From NCBI GenBank assembly GCA_964291545.2, contig OZ219861.1, forward strand, positions 496,001-560,000: a stretch of 64,000 bases of DNA, read 5' to 3'. Below the pieces are notes generated by a model. It ran no database searches. It was not told where the DNA came from and saw only the letters and a list, made by a program, of their open reading frames with translations. How positions within the stretch are numbered: position 1 is the stretch's first letter; every line of letters starts with the position of its first letter. Source of the DNA: G963667675 sp964291545 (GTDB lineage Bacteria > Chloroflexota > Dehalococcoidia > Lucifugimonadales > UBA3495). Below are positions 43,974 through 52,164 of this stretch, in pieces. The translations under genes were made by a program, and so were the position numbers.

Positions 43974-44001
43974 GCGAGGCCGCCGCAGCGGGCGGCCTCG
44001 C
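43974..44001. other. Intergenic hairpin between two surface-protein genes
   Basis: GCGAGGCCGCC (43974-43984) and GGCGGCCTCGC (43991-44001) form an 11-bp stem. On the minus strand no T-tract follows, so it may be a processing or partial termination site between the 46319 and 43945 genes. Confidence 0.5.
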
Positions 44002-44027
44002 TTTGCGCCTTGGTTGGGTATCTGGCC

Positions 44028-46319
44028 CTAGGGGGCAACCACCAGGTTCCAGGTCGGGGTCAGGGCTTCGCCTGCGTACTCGGCATCGGCCGAGACCGCT
44101 ATCCAGAGCCTGTCGCCGGTGTTAACGATGTCCAGGTCGTTGGCCGCAGCCGGGGCGTCGGGGTTGTACCCGGCCCAGGTCTTGGTGGCGTTGTCAAACC
44201 GGAACACGCTCTCCAGAGCATCGCCTATGCCGGCGAACTCGGTCGCTACGTCCCTGGTTGCGGGCAGCACCGGCGGCGCCGTGACCTTGATGCTTTCGCT
44301 CAAGGCGGTCTCGGCGTCGGTCCCAGTACCCGTGGTCACAATCAGCGTGGTGAAGCTGCCCGGGCGGAAAACGGGTATCGCAACTTCGTGGGTGAAGTTT
44401 CCGTCAGGGTCGGCCGTACCAGAGCCAACAGAGACGCCTCCTATGGTGATCGAGTACGGGGTGTACGGCGTGTGGGCTTCACCTGTGACGGTGATGGTGT
44501 CTCCCGCTTCGCCTTCGGTCGTGTCCACTACCGTAGTCGCGCCGGGCACAGCATGCAAGACCTTCTTGGCCGCCCGCGTCGCCTTGTAATTGGGGTTAGG
44601 CACGGTGTCTGTCGGAGGATCGCCGATGGCCGGGCGGAAGGCTCTGACCTCGTTCTTGGCTCCGAAGGCATCATCCGGCACTACGATGACGTGGCTCCAG
44701 TTTCCGCCGCCGTCGGTGTTGGCGGCACCCGCCGAGGCCCCGTTGTATTCGATGTATACCGGGTCGTTGCCCGGGAATCCGGTGCCGGTAACGAGGACAT
44801 CGGTGCCCTTCCGGCTGCTGGCGGGGTTGATCTCTATGGTGGGGGTCTTGATCGTCAACTGGCCGCGACCGATCTTCCCGTCAGTCTGGGTAAGCTGGAC
44901 GGTAGCCGCTCCACCGGGGAGGTCCGGGACCACGAAGCTGAAGACGTACCGTCCACCGCTGATGGATGGCGTGTCTGCGGCGCTCGCTATAGTCTTGCCC
45001 TGGCTTGCAAGGTCTTCATGATTGGGAGTCACTGTCAGCGACATGACCTTTTCATCGTCGCCGAACCCGCTTCCGCTCAGCGAGACCGTGTTGCCCTGGA
45101 CAACCTCGTCGGGGTTTAACGTCAATTCCAGAGCCTTGACTTCCACCATGGTAGAGCCAAGGGTTGCGTCGGCGCCGGCGATAGTGCCGCTGACCACCAG
45201 TGCCTGCTCGTCGCCCGTCGGCACATCGGACCCAACAGTTATGCTTATGACGGCTTTACCGGCAACCATCGCCGGTGTTACGGGAGTGGTTGACGTGTCA
45301 GCATCGGCATCCGCCTCCGGCACGGTTACGGGGGCTTCTGCAACCGTGACTGCGACTTCGCCGATGGTCACCCCAGTGATGATCATGGCGCTGCCCTCGT
45401 CCGTGACGCCACCTTCTGTCAAGGTGACCGTTACGCCTTGGCTGCCTAAGATCAAAGTCTCAGCGGTTTCAACCGTGGCGCTGAGATTGAACTCCAATGC
45501 AGATGCCTGTACGGCGGTGTCTAGCGTCGTGGGTGGTGTCTCGCCGCTGCCATCGTGAACCACGAATATGTTGTTATCGCCGTAAGAGAACTCGTTGTCG
45601 GCTGTACCAACGGCGATATCGATCTCAAATTCGAACGAGCCGCCCTTTATTGCTACGTCTGCGAAATCGCCTACCGCTGTCCCCGCAGTGGTACCGTCCA
45701 TTACAGTGATATCCACCACACCATCTGGGAACGAAGAGCCTGATACCACGAGCTCGGTGCTCTTGGAGCCCGCCTTGTGGGACAAGGAGACGCTGGGCTT
45801 TATATTGAAAGGTTCTGCATCTTCGACGCCGTTGACGGTGACCATGTACTGACCAGCCACCTTACCTGCCGAGATGCCTGCCGCCCTGGTGAAGGTAACG
45901 TAGACAGGCGCACCATCAGTGGTTCCAGGGATGAACATGGGCACGCCGCCACTGTCATTTCCGACTTCCAGGGTGATGGTTGTCTTAGTAACGGAGATAT
46001 TGGCAGGGTTGCCGGCTCCGCCGCCGCCCCTGATGCTCACCGTAGATGGGTCGATGGTGCCGGGTACGCTGAAACCGGGAAGCCCGATCTTCAACTCCTG
46101 GCCCGACGTTATCGCACCATCGGTGACTTCAAACCCCACAGTGATGGGGGTCGCATCTCCCGCATTGGCTTCGGAGGGATTGACGGATATATCTCCCGGC
46201 GGGATAGTCTGTGCTGCCGCCTTCTGCGGGGAGAATGTGCCCAGGGCCAGCAGCACGGCGAGTACGCCGGCGGCCAGCATAAGGGCGAGCCCAAAGGATT
46301 TAACCGCTTTAGTGTTCAT
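44028..46319 (-). CDS. Large secreted surface protein with repeated beta domains
   Basis: A 763-residue exported protein, possibly an S-layer or adhesin type. The signal peptide is MNTKAVKSFGLALMLAAGVL..FSPQKAAAQ. The body is a string of Ig-like/IPT-TIG-like beta domains, each opening with a pattern such as ISVNPSEANAGDATPIT, LTLNPDEVVQGNTVSLSGSGF, IEINPASSRKGTDVLVTGTGF and TTEGEAGDTITVTGE. There are long acidic and Thr-rich stretches and almost no Cys. There is no C-terminal membrane helix or sorting motif (it ends TPTWNLVVAP), so it must be held non-covalently or released. GGAGGAG nine bases upstream supports the start. Two consensus promoters lie upstream, suggesting high or regulated expression. 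Confidence 0.8.
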   Translation of the reverse strand: MNTKAVKSFGLALMLAAGVLAVLLALGTFSPQKAAAQTIPPGDISVNPSEANAGDATPITVGFEVTDGAITSGQELKIGLPGFSVPGTIDPSTVSIRGGGGAGNPANISVTKTTITLEVGNDSGGVPMFIPGTTDGAPVYVTFTRAAGISAGKVAGQYMVTVNGVEDAEPFNIKPSVSLSHKAGSKSTELVVSGSSFPDGVVDITVMDGTTAGTAVGDFADVAIKGGSFEFEIDIAVGTADNEFSYGDNNIFVVHDGSGETPPTTLDTAVQASALEFNLSATVETAETLILGSQGVTVTLTEGGVTDEGSAMIITGVTIGEVAVTVAEAPVTVPEADADADTSTTPVTPAMVAGKAVISITVGSDVPTGDEQALVVSGTIAGADATLGSTMVEVKALELTLNPDEVVQGNTVSLSGSGFGDDEKVMSLTVTPNHEDLASQGKTIASAADTPSISGGRYVFSFVVPDLPGGAATVQLTQTDGKIGRGQLTIKTPTIEINPASSRKGTDVLVTGTGFPGNDPVYIEYNGASAGAANTDGGGNWSHVIVVPDDAFGAKNEVRAFRPAIGDPPTDTVPNPNYKATRAAKKVLHAVPGATTVVDTTEGEAGDTITVTGEAHTPYTPYSITIGGVSVGSGTADPDGNFTHEVAIPVFRPGSFTTLIVTTGTGTDAETALSESIKVTAPPVLPATRDVATEFAGIGDALESVFRFDNATKTWAGYNPDAPAAANDLDIVNTGDRLWIAVSADAEYAGEALTPTWNLVVAP

Positions 46320-46511
46320 TTACTGTATCTCCTCCACCGAGTTCACTCGGATATTTCTGTGTTGGGTTACCTTTTGGACTCCGCCTTGGGCCTGAGTTTG
46401 GGCACCTCCCCCAGCGGCTGGTCCGTGAGCGATAGGGGTATGTGGTTTAGCCTTGGGGATAACCGACGGGTCTAGCAGCGGGGGAAGGGGCTTAAACGCC
46501 GGGTTAGACAT
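46320..46511 (-). CDS. Possible small ORF in the leader of the surface-protein gene
   Basis: A 63-residue frame starting MSNPAFKPLPPLLDPSV and ending with a TAA that directly abuts the ATG of the 44028-46319 gene (TAAATG). It is Pro/Gln/Gly-rich with no recognisable domain. The ribosome site is weak (GAGAGGG three bases upstream). It could be a leader peptide that couples translation, or simply an open stretch of the long 5' leader. Confidence 0.28.
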   Translation of the reverse strand: MSNPAFKPLPPLLDPSVIPKAKPHTPIAHGPAAGGGAQTQAQGGVQKVTQHRNIRVNSVEEIQ

Positions 46512-46555
46512 GGACCCTCTCATCTCCACACATAGGTTGCGTAGGTTTGCCCCCT

Positions 46556-46585
46556 TATTTAGCACCCGCTACTTTCCGTTGTCAA
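46556..46585 (-). promoter_or_regulatory. Promoter P1 of the large surface-protein gene
   Basis: On the minus strand TTGACA (46585-46580), an 18-bp spacer ending TGC, and TAAATA (46561-46556). The transcript would have a leader of about 230 nt. Confidence 0.7.
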
Positions 46586-46605
46586 GGCTTGGCGAGGGCC
46601 TATAT

Positions 46606-46726
46606 CCAGCAAAATAATCTCAAGAGGCGCGTACCTCCTGAGACTTATGACGGCCTGTAGCCGTTTTCCTTGCATGTTCGTTCGCTGGGCCAAGCCAGAA
46701 TTTGAACATTGGACGAAAATCATCCG
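46606..46726 (-). ncRNA. Candidate small RNA or attenuated leader between P2 and P1
   Basis: Downstream of promoter P2, about 120 nt later, a 10-bp stem (46618-46627 with 46634-46643, one mismatch, 6-nt loop) is followed on the minus strand by TTATTTTG, an intrinsic terminator. The transcript also has an ACGGC-TACAG-GCCGT hairpin. It is either an independent small RNA or a leader whose terminator controls read-through into the surface gene. It matches no riboswitch I can recognise. Confidence 0.45.
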
Positions 46727-46731
46727 CCGGG

Positions 46732-46761
46732 AATATACAAGAGTAGTTCATATATTGTCAA
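46732..46761 (-). promoter_or_regulatory. Promoter P2 upstream of the candidate small RNA
   Basis: On the minus strand TTGACA (46761-46756), an 18-bp spacer and TATATT (46737-46732), in an AT-rich patch (46690-46810) unlike the surrounding GC-rich DNA. Confidence 0.7.
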
Positions 46762-46810
46762 GTAGCTATGTTGCAAGATTCTGTTGCAATTTTGTAACAA
46801 CTTTTTCGGC

Positions 46811-48034
46811 CGACATCATTTCCGCAGGACAGGCCCTTCGAGAACCTCAGGACATGCCCTTGGATTGTCCCTCTTCGAGAGCCTCAGGACATGCTCAGGG
46901 CGAACGGTTGGTAGTCCCCGCAGGACGGCGGGTCCACGCCCCTTGCAGTATACAGACGGATGAGCGCCGGGAAAAGTTCCCAGCGCACCCACGCGCGTCA
47001 TTCCCCGATGCGCCATACCGTGGAGGCATCCTTCAACCCTGGCCGACGGTCCGGCACTTTAGATTCCTCGTCGCAGGCTCCTCGGAATGACAGGGGGCTG
47101 GCGCCCCCACCCGTCATTCCGGAACCAGCGCAGCCCCATTGTCATTCCGAGCGGAGCGGAGCGGAGAGAGGAATCTAAACTGCTTGTTGACCATCATCGT
47201 GGCGTTCCCTGCGGCGCCGGGCCGTTTCGCCGTCCTTCAACCGTGGCCGACGGTCCGGCACTTTAGATTCCTCGTCGCAGGCTCCTCGGAATGACAATTT
47301 GCGCGCCTACCGTCATTCCGGCCCCCGAGCCGGAATCCAGGCTGGTTGTGGGCAAGGGCTTTAGATTCCCGCCTCCGCGGGAATGACGCGGGGGTGGGGC
47401 AGGGCGGCAGCCCGTCCGTTCGTCCCCCTACGTTAACCGGGGGTGAAGGGAGCCCGTCCGTAATGAGCCAGGGCGGTAGCCCGTCCGTTCGTCCTGAGGG
47501 AAATCGAAGGGAGACAGCGCCCCACCCGCGTCATTCCGGGCCCCGAGCCGGAATCCAGAATGCCCGTCCACCAACACCGTACTGTCCACTGCGCCGCCCC
47601 AGCGCACCCACCCCGTCATTCCCACGCCCCTACCCGTCATTCCCGCGGAGGCGGGAATCTGGAACGCTTGTCCACCACCACCGTGGCGTTCCCTTCGGCC
47701 ACATGCCGCAGACGAGTCCCAACCCAGGGGCTGCGGTGGGCGGGGACAGGCCGGCGTTGGGGGTACGGATTTTAGACCCCCGCCTCCGCGGGGGTGGCGT
47801 GGTTGGGGCGCAGGATGACGTGGTGTGGGGGATGACGTAGTAGGGTGAACGGACGGGCGGGCTGGGGGACTTTCCCCCCTCATCCTAACCTTCTCCCGCC
47901 AGGGGAGAAGGGACTGGGGGCACACCCCGTCCGTTCGTCCTGAGGCCCTCGAAGGGCGAACGGACGGGCGGAGGGTGGCGGGGCCGTACCCCCTCTCCCT
48001 TGACGGGAGAGGGCTGGGGTGAGGGTGACTAAGC
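46811..48034. repeat. Dense palindromic repeats
   Basis: No gene. It begins with CCCTTCGAGAACCTCAGGAC units (46830-46905), then GTCATTCC...GGAATGAC composites near 46995-47093, 47138-47297, 47305-47388 and 47535-47660, an ACCCCCGCCTCCGCGGGGGT hairpin near 47785, class B units near 47490 and 47930, and CTTCTCCCGCCAGGGGAGAA and CTCTCCCTTGACGGGAGAG hairpins near 47890-48015. Confidence 0.8.
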
Positions 48035-48835
48035 CTACTCGTTCTCGGACCACCCCGTATCCAGGGCGTCCTCGTCTATGACGTTCTCTTCCTCGAAGTC
48101 GTCCAGGTCCTCGTCGCCGATGTGGCGGGCCAGGCTGTCGCCCAGGTACACCCGGTGCTCCTCCTTGGCCTTGCCAGGGAACGAGCACACGTTGTGCAGG
48201 CTGCCGTGCCGGTGCGTCTCCCTTATTATTATGTAGACGCCCTGGGGCTTGACCCCGATGACCGCCGCCTCGTACTGGTTGCCCCCGGCCATGAGCCGCA
48301 CCAGCCGGCTGCCCAGCTTGGGCTCCACCTGGCCCAGGTACTCGCCGTCGCGGGTGTAGACCAGCAGGCGGTTGTCCTGCACCACCAGCCCGGCGGGATC
48401 GCTGGGCGCCGCCGCGGCCACGGTGGCGGGGTCCCCCGTCTTTTGCAGCAAAGTGGTGCCCGACTTGCCGCTTTCTTCTATAAACAGCCGGGGCGCCGCC
48501 GCCGCCTTGGGCGCCTTGGGCGCGGCCGCGCTGGTCTCCAGGCAGTTCAGGCGGGCCAGGTTCTTCTTGGCGATGGTGTTGTAGGGGGCGATGAACGCCG
48601 CCTGGGCCAGCACTTCCTTGGCCTCGTCGTACTGTCCCAGCTCCATCAGGGCCTTGGCCAGCCGGTTCATGGCCTCGACGTCGGCCTCCGACAGCTTGAG
48701 GATGGCGCGGTTCAACTGCGCGGCGCGCTCCCACTCGCCCTTCAACGCCAGGGCCACGGCGTCGCGGCTGAGGTTGCGGACCAGCTTGGCGCTGGCGTCG
48801 GACCCGGTTGCCGTTTGACTCATCTGCCTTTCCAT
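48035..48835 (-). CDS. TPR-like protein with acidic tail
   Basis: A cytoplasmic protein of about 266 residues. A tetratricopeptide-like helical region (ALALKGEWERAAQLNRAILK and ALMELGQYDEAKEVLAQAAF) is followed by an Ala/Lys-rich linker and a beta-rich C-terminal domain (LLVYTRDGEYLGQVEPKLGSRLVRLM ... VYLGDSLARHIGD), ending in an acidic tail. TPRs mediate protein contacts; nothing else is recognisable. The start is uncertain: ATGs at 48835 and 48823 are both possible, and the frame continues to 48922. Confidence 0.7.
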   Translation of the reverse strand: MERQMSQTATGSDASAKLVRNLSRDAVALALKGEWERAAQLNRAILKLSEADVEAMNRLAKALMELGQYDEAKEVLAQAAFIAPYNTIAKKNLARLNCLETSAAAPKAPKAAAAPRLFIEESGKSGTTLLQKTGDPATVAAAAPSDPAGLVVQDNRLLVYTRDGEYLGQVEPKLGSRLVRLMAGGNQYEAAVIGVKPQGVYIIIRETHRHGSLHNVCSFPGKAKEEHRVYLGDSLARHIGDEDLDDFEEENVIDEDALDTGWSENE

Positions 48836-49383
48836 CTCTTCTCCCACCGCCCTTCGTCCCCCCCGGATTTTTCTACTACGAATTTGGGTGCGATTTAGGT
48901 TTGTTTTCCCGGTCTGATTCAACGGAGCGCAAGCTGCGCCGCCGATAGGTGATTAACTACAACAAAACCAAGGGCGCGGTCAATACCCGCAGCAACGAAT
49001 TTTCCAACGAATTTTTGGGCCCCCACCCCGTCATTCCGGCCTATCTCTCGTCATTCCGAGCGGAGCGCAGCGGAGAGAGGAATCTAAACTGTTTCTTCAC
49101 CAACGCCGTACTCTTCACCACTGCCACGCCATTCACCCCCGCGCCATTCCCCGATGCGCCATACCGTGGAGGCGTCCTTCAACCCTGGCCGACGATCCGG
49201 CACTTTAGATTCCTCGTCGCAGGCTCCTCGGAATGACAATTTGCGCGCCTACCGTCATTCCGGCCCCCGAGCCGGAATCCAGGTTGGTTGTCCACCAACA
49301 CCGTACCCCTCTCCCCAACGCCCCACCCGTCATTCCGGCGCCACCTCTCGTCATTCCGAGCGGCCAGCCCCCACTGTCATTCC
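48836..49383. repeat. Repeats including the first 189-bp MITE-like copy
   Basis: No gene. 49050-49238 is a 189-bp element with 11-bp inverted ends (GTCATTCCGAG / CTCGGAATGAC), identical base for base to 50483-50671. A GTCATTCCGG palindrome is at about 49254. The last five bases (49379-49383, ATTCC) are the left target duplication of the insertion sequence. Confidence 0.88.
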
Positions 49384-50430
49384 TGTATGTGTTAGCTAAT
49401 TCATTGACAGATTTTGCAAGGTTTGCAGTGGAGTGTTGCCTCCAAGGCCCTGGTGGGGTCTCTCGGTGTTGTAGTAGAGGAGGTACTGCATCAGTTCATC
49501 CCTCAGCTCGTCCAAGGACTCGAAGGTGGTCCCTTCCAAGAGGTCTTCGTTGAGGGTCCGCCAGAAGCGCTCGACCTTGCCATTGGTCTGGGGTCTGTAG
49601 GGCCTGGTGTAGCGGTGCTTGATCCCCAGCTCCATTAGCATCCTCTCGAAGGGATGCTGCTCCTTACTCTTGTGGGTGGCCACCTCAGGGCCATTGTCGG
49701 TGAGTATGGCCTCAAAGCGCACCCCGTACTCGGCATTCAGCAAGTTGATGCTCTTTAGGGCGGCGAACATCACGCTCAGGCTCTTTATGTCCTCCACCAC
49801 CTCCGCCCAGGCCAGGCGGGTGCAGGAGTCCAGCAGAGACACCAGGTAGTAGCGCTGTCTGGCGCCCAGGATCAGGTCCTTGCTCAGATGGTGGCAGTCC
49901 AGATGCCCCAACTCTCCTGCCCTGGCCTTGATGATCCTTCTTTTGGACTGTTCCATGGGTTTGGTCAACTTGTTCAGGTTATGACGCCGGCTGATAGCGT
50001 AGATGGTGGATGGCGCAGGAGTGCGGGACTTCAGTACCGGCTGGAGTATCGCATATATCTCATACCGATTTATACCTTTACGCCTTAGCTCCAGCACCTT
50101 CTCCTCTATGAAAGGCAGCGTGCGGCGGCTCTTCCACCTGGGGCCGCGCTTGAGAGGCAGTAGAGCTAGGTCACTACCATCTTGCTTGTAGCGGTTGTAA
50201 TACTTGGCAAAGGTCTGTCGGTTGGTGCCGTGGAAGTTGTAGAAGTCCTGGACGAAGCGGAACCTGGGGTGTTCCTTCGCCTTGACTTGTTGGTACTCCC
50301 GGATGAGAAACCGCCACTTCTGGACATAGTTTCGTTCCACTGTACGGTCATTGCTGTTGTTACGCATCCTCGCCTCCAGAATAGCTATTTGTCCCATGCT
50401 ATTCTGTCAACGAATTATCTGACATCTACA
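49384..50430 (-). mobile_element. IS481-type insertion sequence, complete
   Basis: A 1047-bp element with 28-bp imperfect inverted ends (23 of 28 match): TGTATGTGTTAGCTAATTCA.. at 49384 and TGTAGATGTCAGATAATTCG.. on the other strand from 50430. It is flanked by 5-bp direct repeats ATTCC at 49379-49383 and 50431-50435, so it inserted inside a GTCATTCC repeat sequence. One intact transposase gene fills it. Confidence 0.9.
49396..50397 (-). CDS. IS481-like DDE transposase
   Basis: A 333-residue transposase with an N-terminal helix-turn-helix region (HGTNRQTFAKYYNRYKQDG) and an rve integrase core. The catalytic triad is visible as HLDCHHL, ILTDNGPEV and KVERFWRTLNEDL. The C-terminus YYNTERPHQGLGGNTP is typical of IS481/IS3-type enzymes. 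No frameshift or internal stop is seen, so the element may be active. Confidence 0.93.
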   Translation of the reverse strand: MGQIAILEARMRNNSNDRTVERNYVQKWRFLIREYQQVKAKEHPRFRFVQDFYNFHGTNRQTFAKYYNRYKQDGSDLALLPLKRGPRWKSRRTLPFIEEKVLELRRKGINRYEIYAILQPVLKSRTPAPSTIYAISRRHNLNKLTKPMEQSKRRIIKARAGELGHLDCHHLSKDLILGARQRYYLVSLLDSCTRLAWAEVVEDIKSLSVMFAALKSINLLNAEYGVRFEAILTDNGPEVATHKSKEQHPFERMLMELGIKHRYTRPYRPQTNGKVERFWRTLNEDLLEGTTFESLDELRDELMQYLLYYNTERPHQGLGGNTPLQTLQNLSMN

Positions 50431-50758
50431 ATTCCGAGCTGCCAGCCCCCACTGTCATTCCAGACGGAGCGCCGCGCCCACTGTCATTCCGAGCGGAGCG
50501 CAGCGGAGAGAGGAATCTAAACTGTTTCTTCACCAACGCCGTACTCTTCACCACTGCCACGCCATTCACCCCCGCGCCATTCCCCGATGCGCCATACCGT
50601 GGAGGCGTCCTTCAACCCTGGCCGACGATCCGGCACTTTAGATTCCTCGTCGCAGGCTCCTCGGAATGACAGGCTGGGCCGGGAATGACGGGCGGCGGCG
50701 TAGCCCGTCCGTTCGTCCTGAGGCTCTCGAAGGGGGAACGGGCGGGGGCGGGGGCAGC
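50431..50758. repeat. Second 189-bp MITE-like copy
   Basis: No gene. 50483-50671 is identical to 49050-49238. The stretch 50431-50482 carries the right target duplicate and a GTCATTCCAG half-unit. A class B unit (CGTTCGTCCTGAGGCTCTCG) follows at about 50708. Confidence 0.88.
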
Positions 50759-51472
50759 CTAACCCCCCCGGTGCCTCCACCGGACCCGCACCAGGTCCCA
50801 GGCCATCCGCAGCGAGTCCGTAAAGGCCCGCACCTTGCTCCGCTCCCGGTAACGCCAGTCCACCGGAATCTCCCGCACGCTCAACCCCAGACGGCGAGCC
50901 AAATACAAGACCTCCACGTCGAAAGCAAAGCCGTCCAGCGTCTGTCTTTCAAAGAGAGCAGGCACAACCTCGCCCCGGAAGCACTTGAACCCGCACTGGG
51001 TGTCGCCAGCGCCGGGGAGGGCCAGCAGCCGGACCAGGGCGTTGTACACCCGGCCCATCAGCCGCCGGGACGGCGGTTCCCCCAGCCGTGATGCGCCGGG
51101 AGCGGCCCGGGATCCCACAGCCACGTCCGCGCCGCCGGAGCCGGGCGGCAGCAGCCGCTCCATCTGCTCCACTGGCACGGGCAGGTCGGCGTCGCACAGC
51201 AGCCGATACTCCCCCCCGGCGGCCAGCATGCCGTTCTTCACCGCCCAGCCCTTGCCCCGGTGCGGCAGCGACAGCACCCGCAGGTTGGGCCGGCCCGCGC
51301 CCGCCTCCGCCGCCAGCCGCGCAGTACCGTCGACGCTCCCGTCGTCCGCCACCACCACCTCCCACGAATAAGGCCGGGACTCCAAATACTCCACCACCTC
51401 CCGCAGCGCCGGCCCAATCCGCCCCTCCTCGTTAAAAGCAGGAACAACCACCGACAAAAAAGGCTCACTCAC
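50759..51472 (-). CDS. Family 2 glycosyltransferase (dolichyl-phosphate glucosyltransferase-like)
   Basis: A 237-residue GT-A glycosyltransferase. It has SVVVPAFNEEGRIGPALREV, EVVVADDGSVDGTARL, HRGKGWAVKNGMLAAGGEY and the metal-binding CDADLPVP, followed by GDTQCGFKCFRG, a hallmark of the ALG5-like branch that makes polyprenyl-phosphate sugars. VPVDWRYRERSKVR is the conserved end. There is no C-terminal membrane segment. It may feed cell-surface glycosylation. A repeat region lies on either side. Confidence 0.88.
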   Translation of the reverse strand: MSEPFLSVVVPAFNEEGRIGPALREVVEYLESRPYSWEVVVADDGSVDGTARLAAEAGAGRPNLRVLSLPHRGKGWAVKNGMLAAGGEYRLLCDADLPVPVEQMERLLPPGSGGADVAVGSRAAPGASRLGEPPSRRLMGRVYNALVRLLALPGAGDTQCGFKCFRGEVVPALFERQTLDGFAFDVEVLYLARRLGLSVREIPVDWRYRERSKVRAFTDSLRMAWDLVRVRWRHRGG

Positions 51473-51811
51473 AGCCCGCGCCCCTCAACACCCGCCAACG
51501 CCGCGCCCCAACCCCGTCATTCCGGCCCCCGAGCTGGAATCCAGAACGCCCGTCCACCAACATCGTACCCTTCCCTCAACGCCCCACCCCGTCATTCCGG
51601 CCCCCGAGCCGGAATCCAGAATGCCTGTCCACCAACATCGCACCCCTCACCCCAACGCCCCACCCGTCATTCCGGTGAAAACCGGAATCCAGAATGCCCG
51701 TCCACCAACACCGTACCCCTCTCCCCAACGCCCAACCCGTCATTCCGGTGAAAACCGGAATCCAGAATGCCCGTCCACCAACATCGTACCCCTCCGCCCA
51801 GCGCCCCACCC
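51473..51811. repeat. Tandem array of about 75-bp units (left of nuclease cassette)
   Basis: GTCATTCCGG palindromes begin at 51516, 51591, 51666, 51739 and 51812 with periods of 73-75 bp. The sequence between them is conserved (GCCCGTCCACCAACA then CGTACCCCTC), so it is a satellite, not a CRISPR array. The fifth palindrome is the left terminus of the nuclease cassette. 51473-51515 holds nothing else. Confidence 0.88.
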
Positions 51812-52164
51812 GTCATTCCGGTGAAAACCGGAATCCAGTTCAAGCCAGGTCTTCATACAAGTCTCGCCACTTAGGGTTATCCTTCTCAATCAATTCCAAC
51901 TTCCACCTACGCTGCCATTCCTTCAAAGCCTTCTCACGCGCAATGGCGCTCTCCATAGTATCGTGGCTTTCGTACCAGACTAGAGAGTGCACTCCGTAAC
52001 GCTTGGTGAAACCCTCGGCCAAATCGTTCTTGTGCTGCCAGACTCGCTGTGCAAGGTTCGAGGTAACGCCAACATACAGGGTGCCGTTCCGTTTGCTGGT
52101 GAGAATGTATACGCAGGGTTGCTTCATTTGAGACTCTCTGGATTCCGGCTTCCGCCGGAATGAC
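51812..52164. mobile_element. GIY-YIG nuclease cassette with palindromic inverted ends
   Basis: A 353-bp unit. The left end (51812-51838) and the reverse complement of the right end (52138-52164) match at 24 of 27 positions; each is itself a palindrome, GTCATTCCGG-6 nt-CCGGAATCCAG. The nuclease stop codon is 1 bp from the left end and its ATG is 10 bp from the right end, so the unit holds only the gene and its ends. No target duplication is evident, as both sides merge into satellite or repeat DNA. Stub copies of the right end occur elsewhere. Confidence 0.6.
51840..52127 (-). CDS. GIY-YIG nuclease family protein (1)
   Basis: A 95-residue single-domain GIY-YIG endonuclease starting MKQPCVYILTSKRNGTLYVG. 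VYIL and YVGVTSN are the two signature strands, AQRVWQHKND has the conserved Arg and His, and IAREKALKEWQRRWK carries the catalytic Glu. It is complete. It completely fills a cassette bounded by palindromic repeats and is not part of an operon. The likely action is to nick or cut DNA; a link to the palindromes is an inference from position and copy structure. Confidence 0.9.
   Translation of the reverse strand: MKQPCVYILTSKRNGTLYVGVTSNLAQRVWQHKNDLAEGFTKRYGVHSLVWYESHDTMESAIAREKALKEWQRRWKLELIEKDNPKWRDLYEDLA

Noticed and set aside
42905..44125. 406-residue Gly-rich plus-strand ORF
   Set aside because: Antisense of the Ala-rich and collagen-like surface gene; the Gly richness is the reverse complement of Ala codons.
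46606..46726. tRNA-like or known riboswitch sequence
   Set aside because: A GTTCAAATTC stretch resembles a T-loop, but no cloverleaf can be formed, and the conserved cores of c-di-GMP riboswitches are absent.
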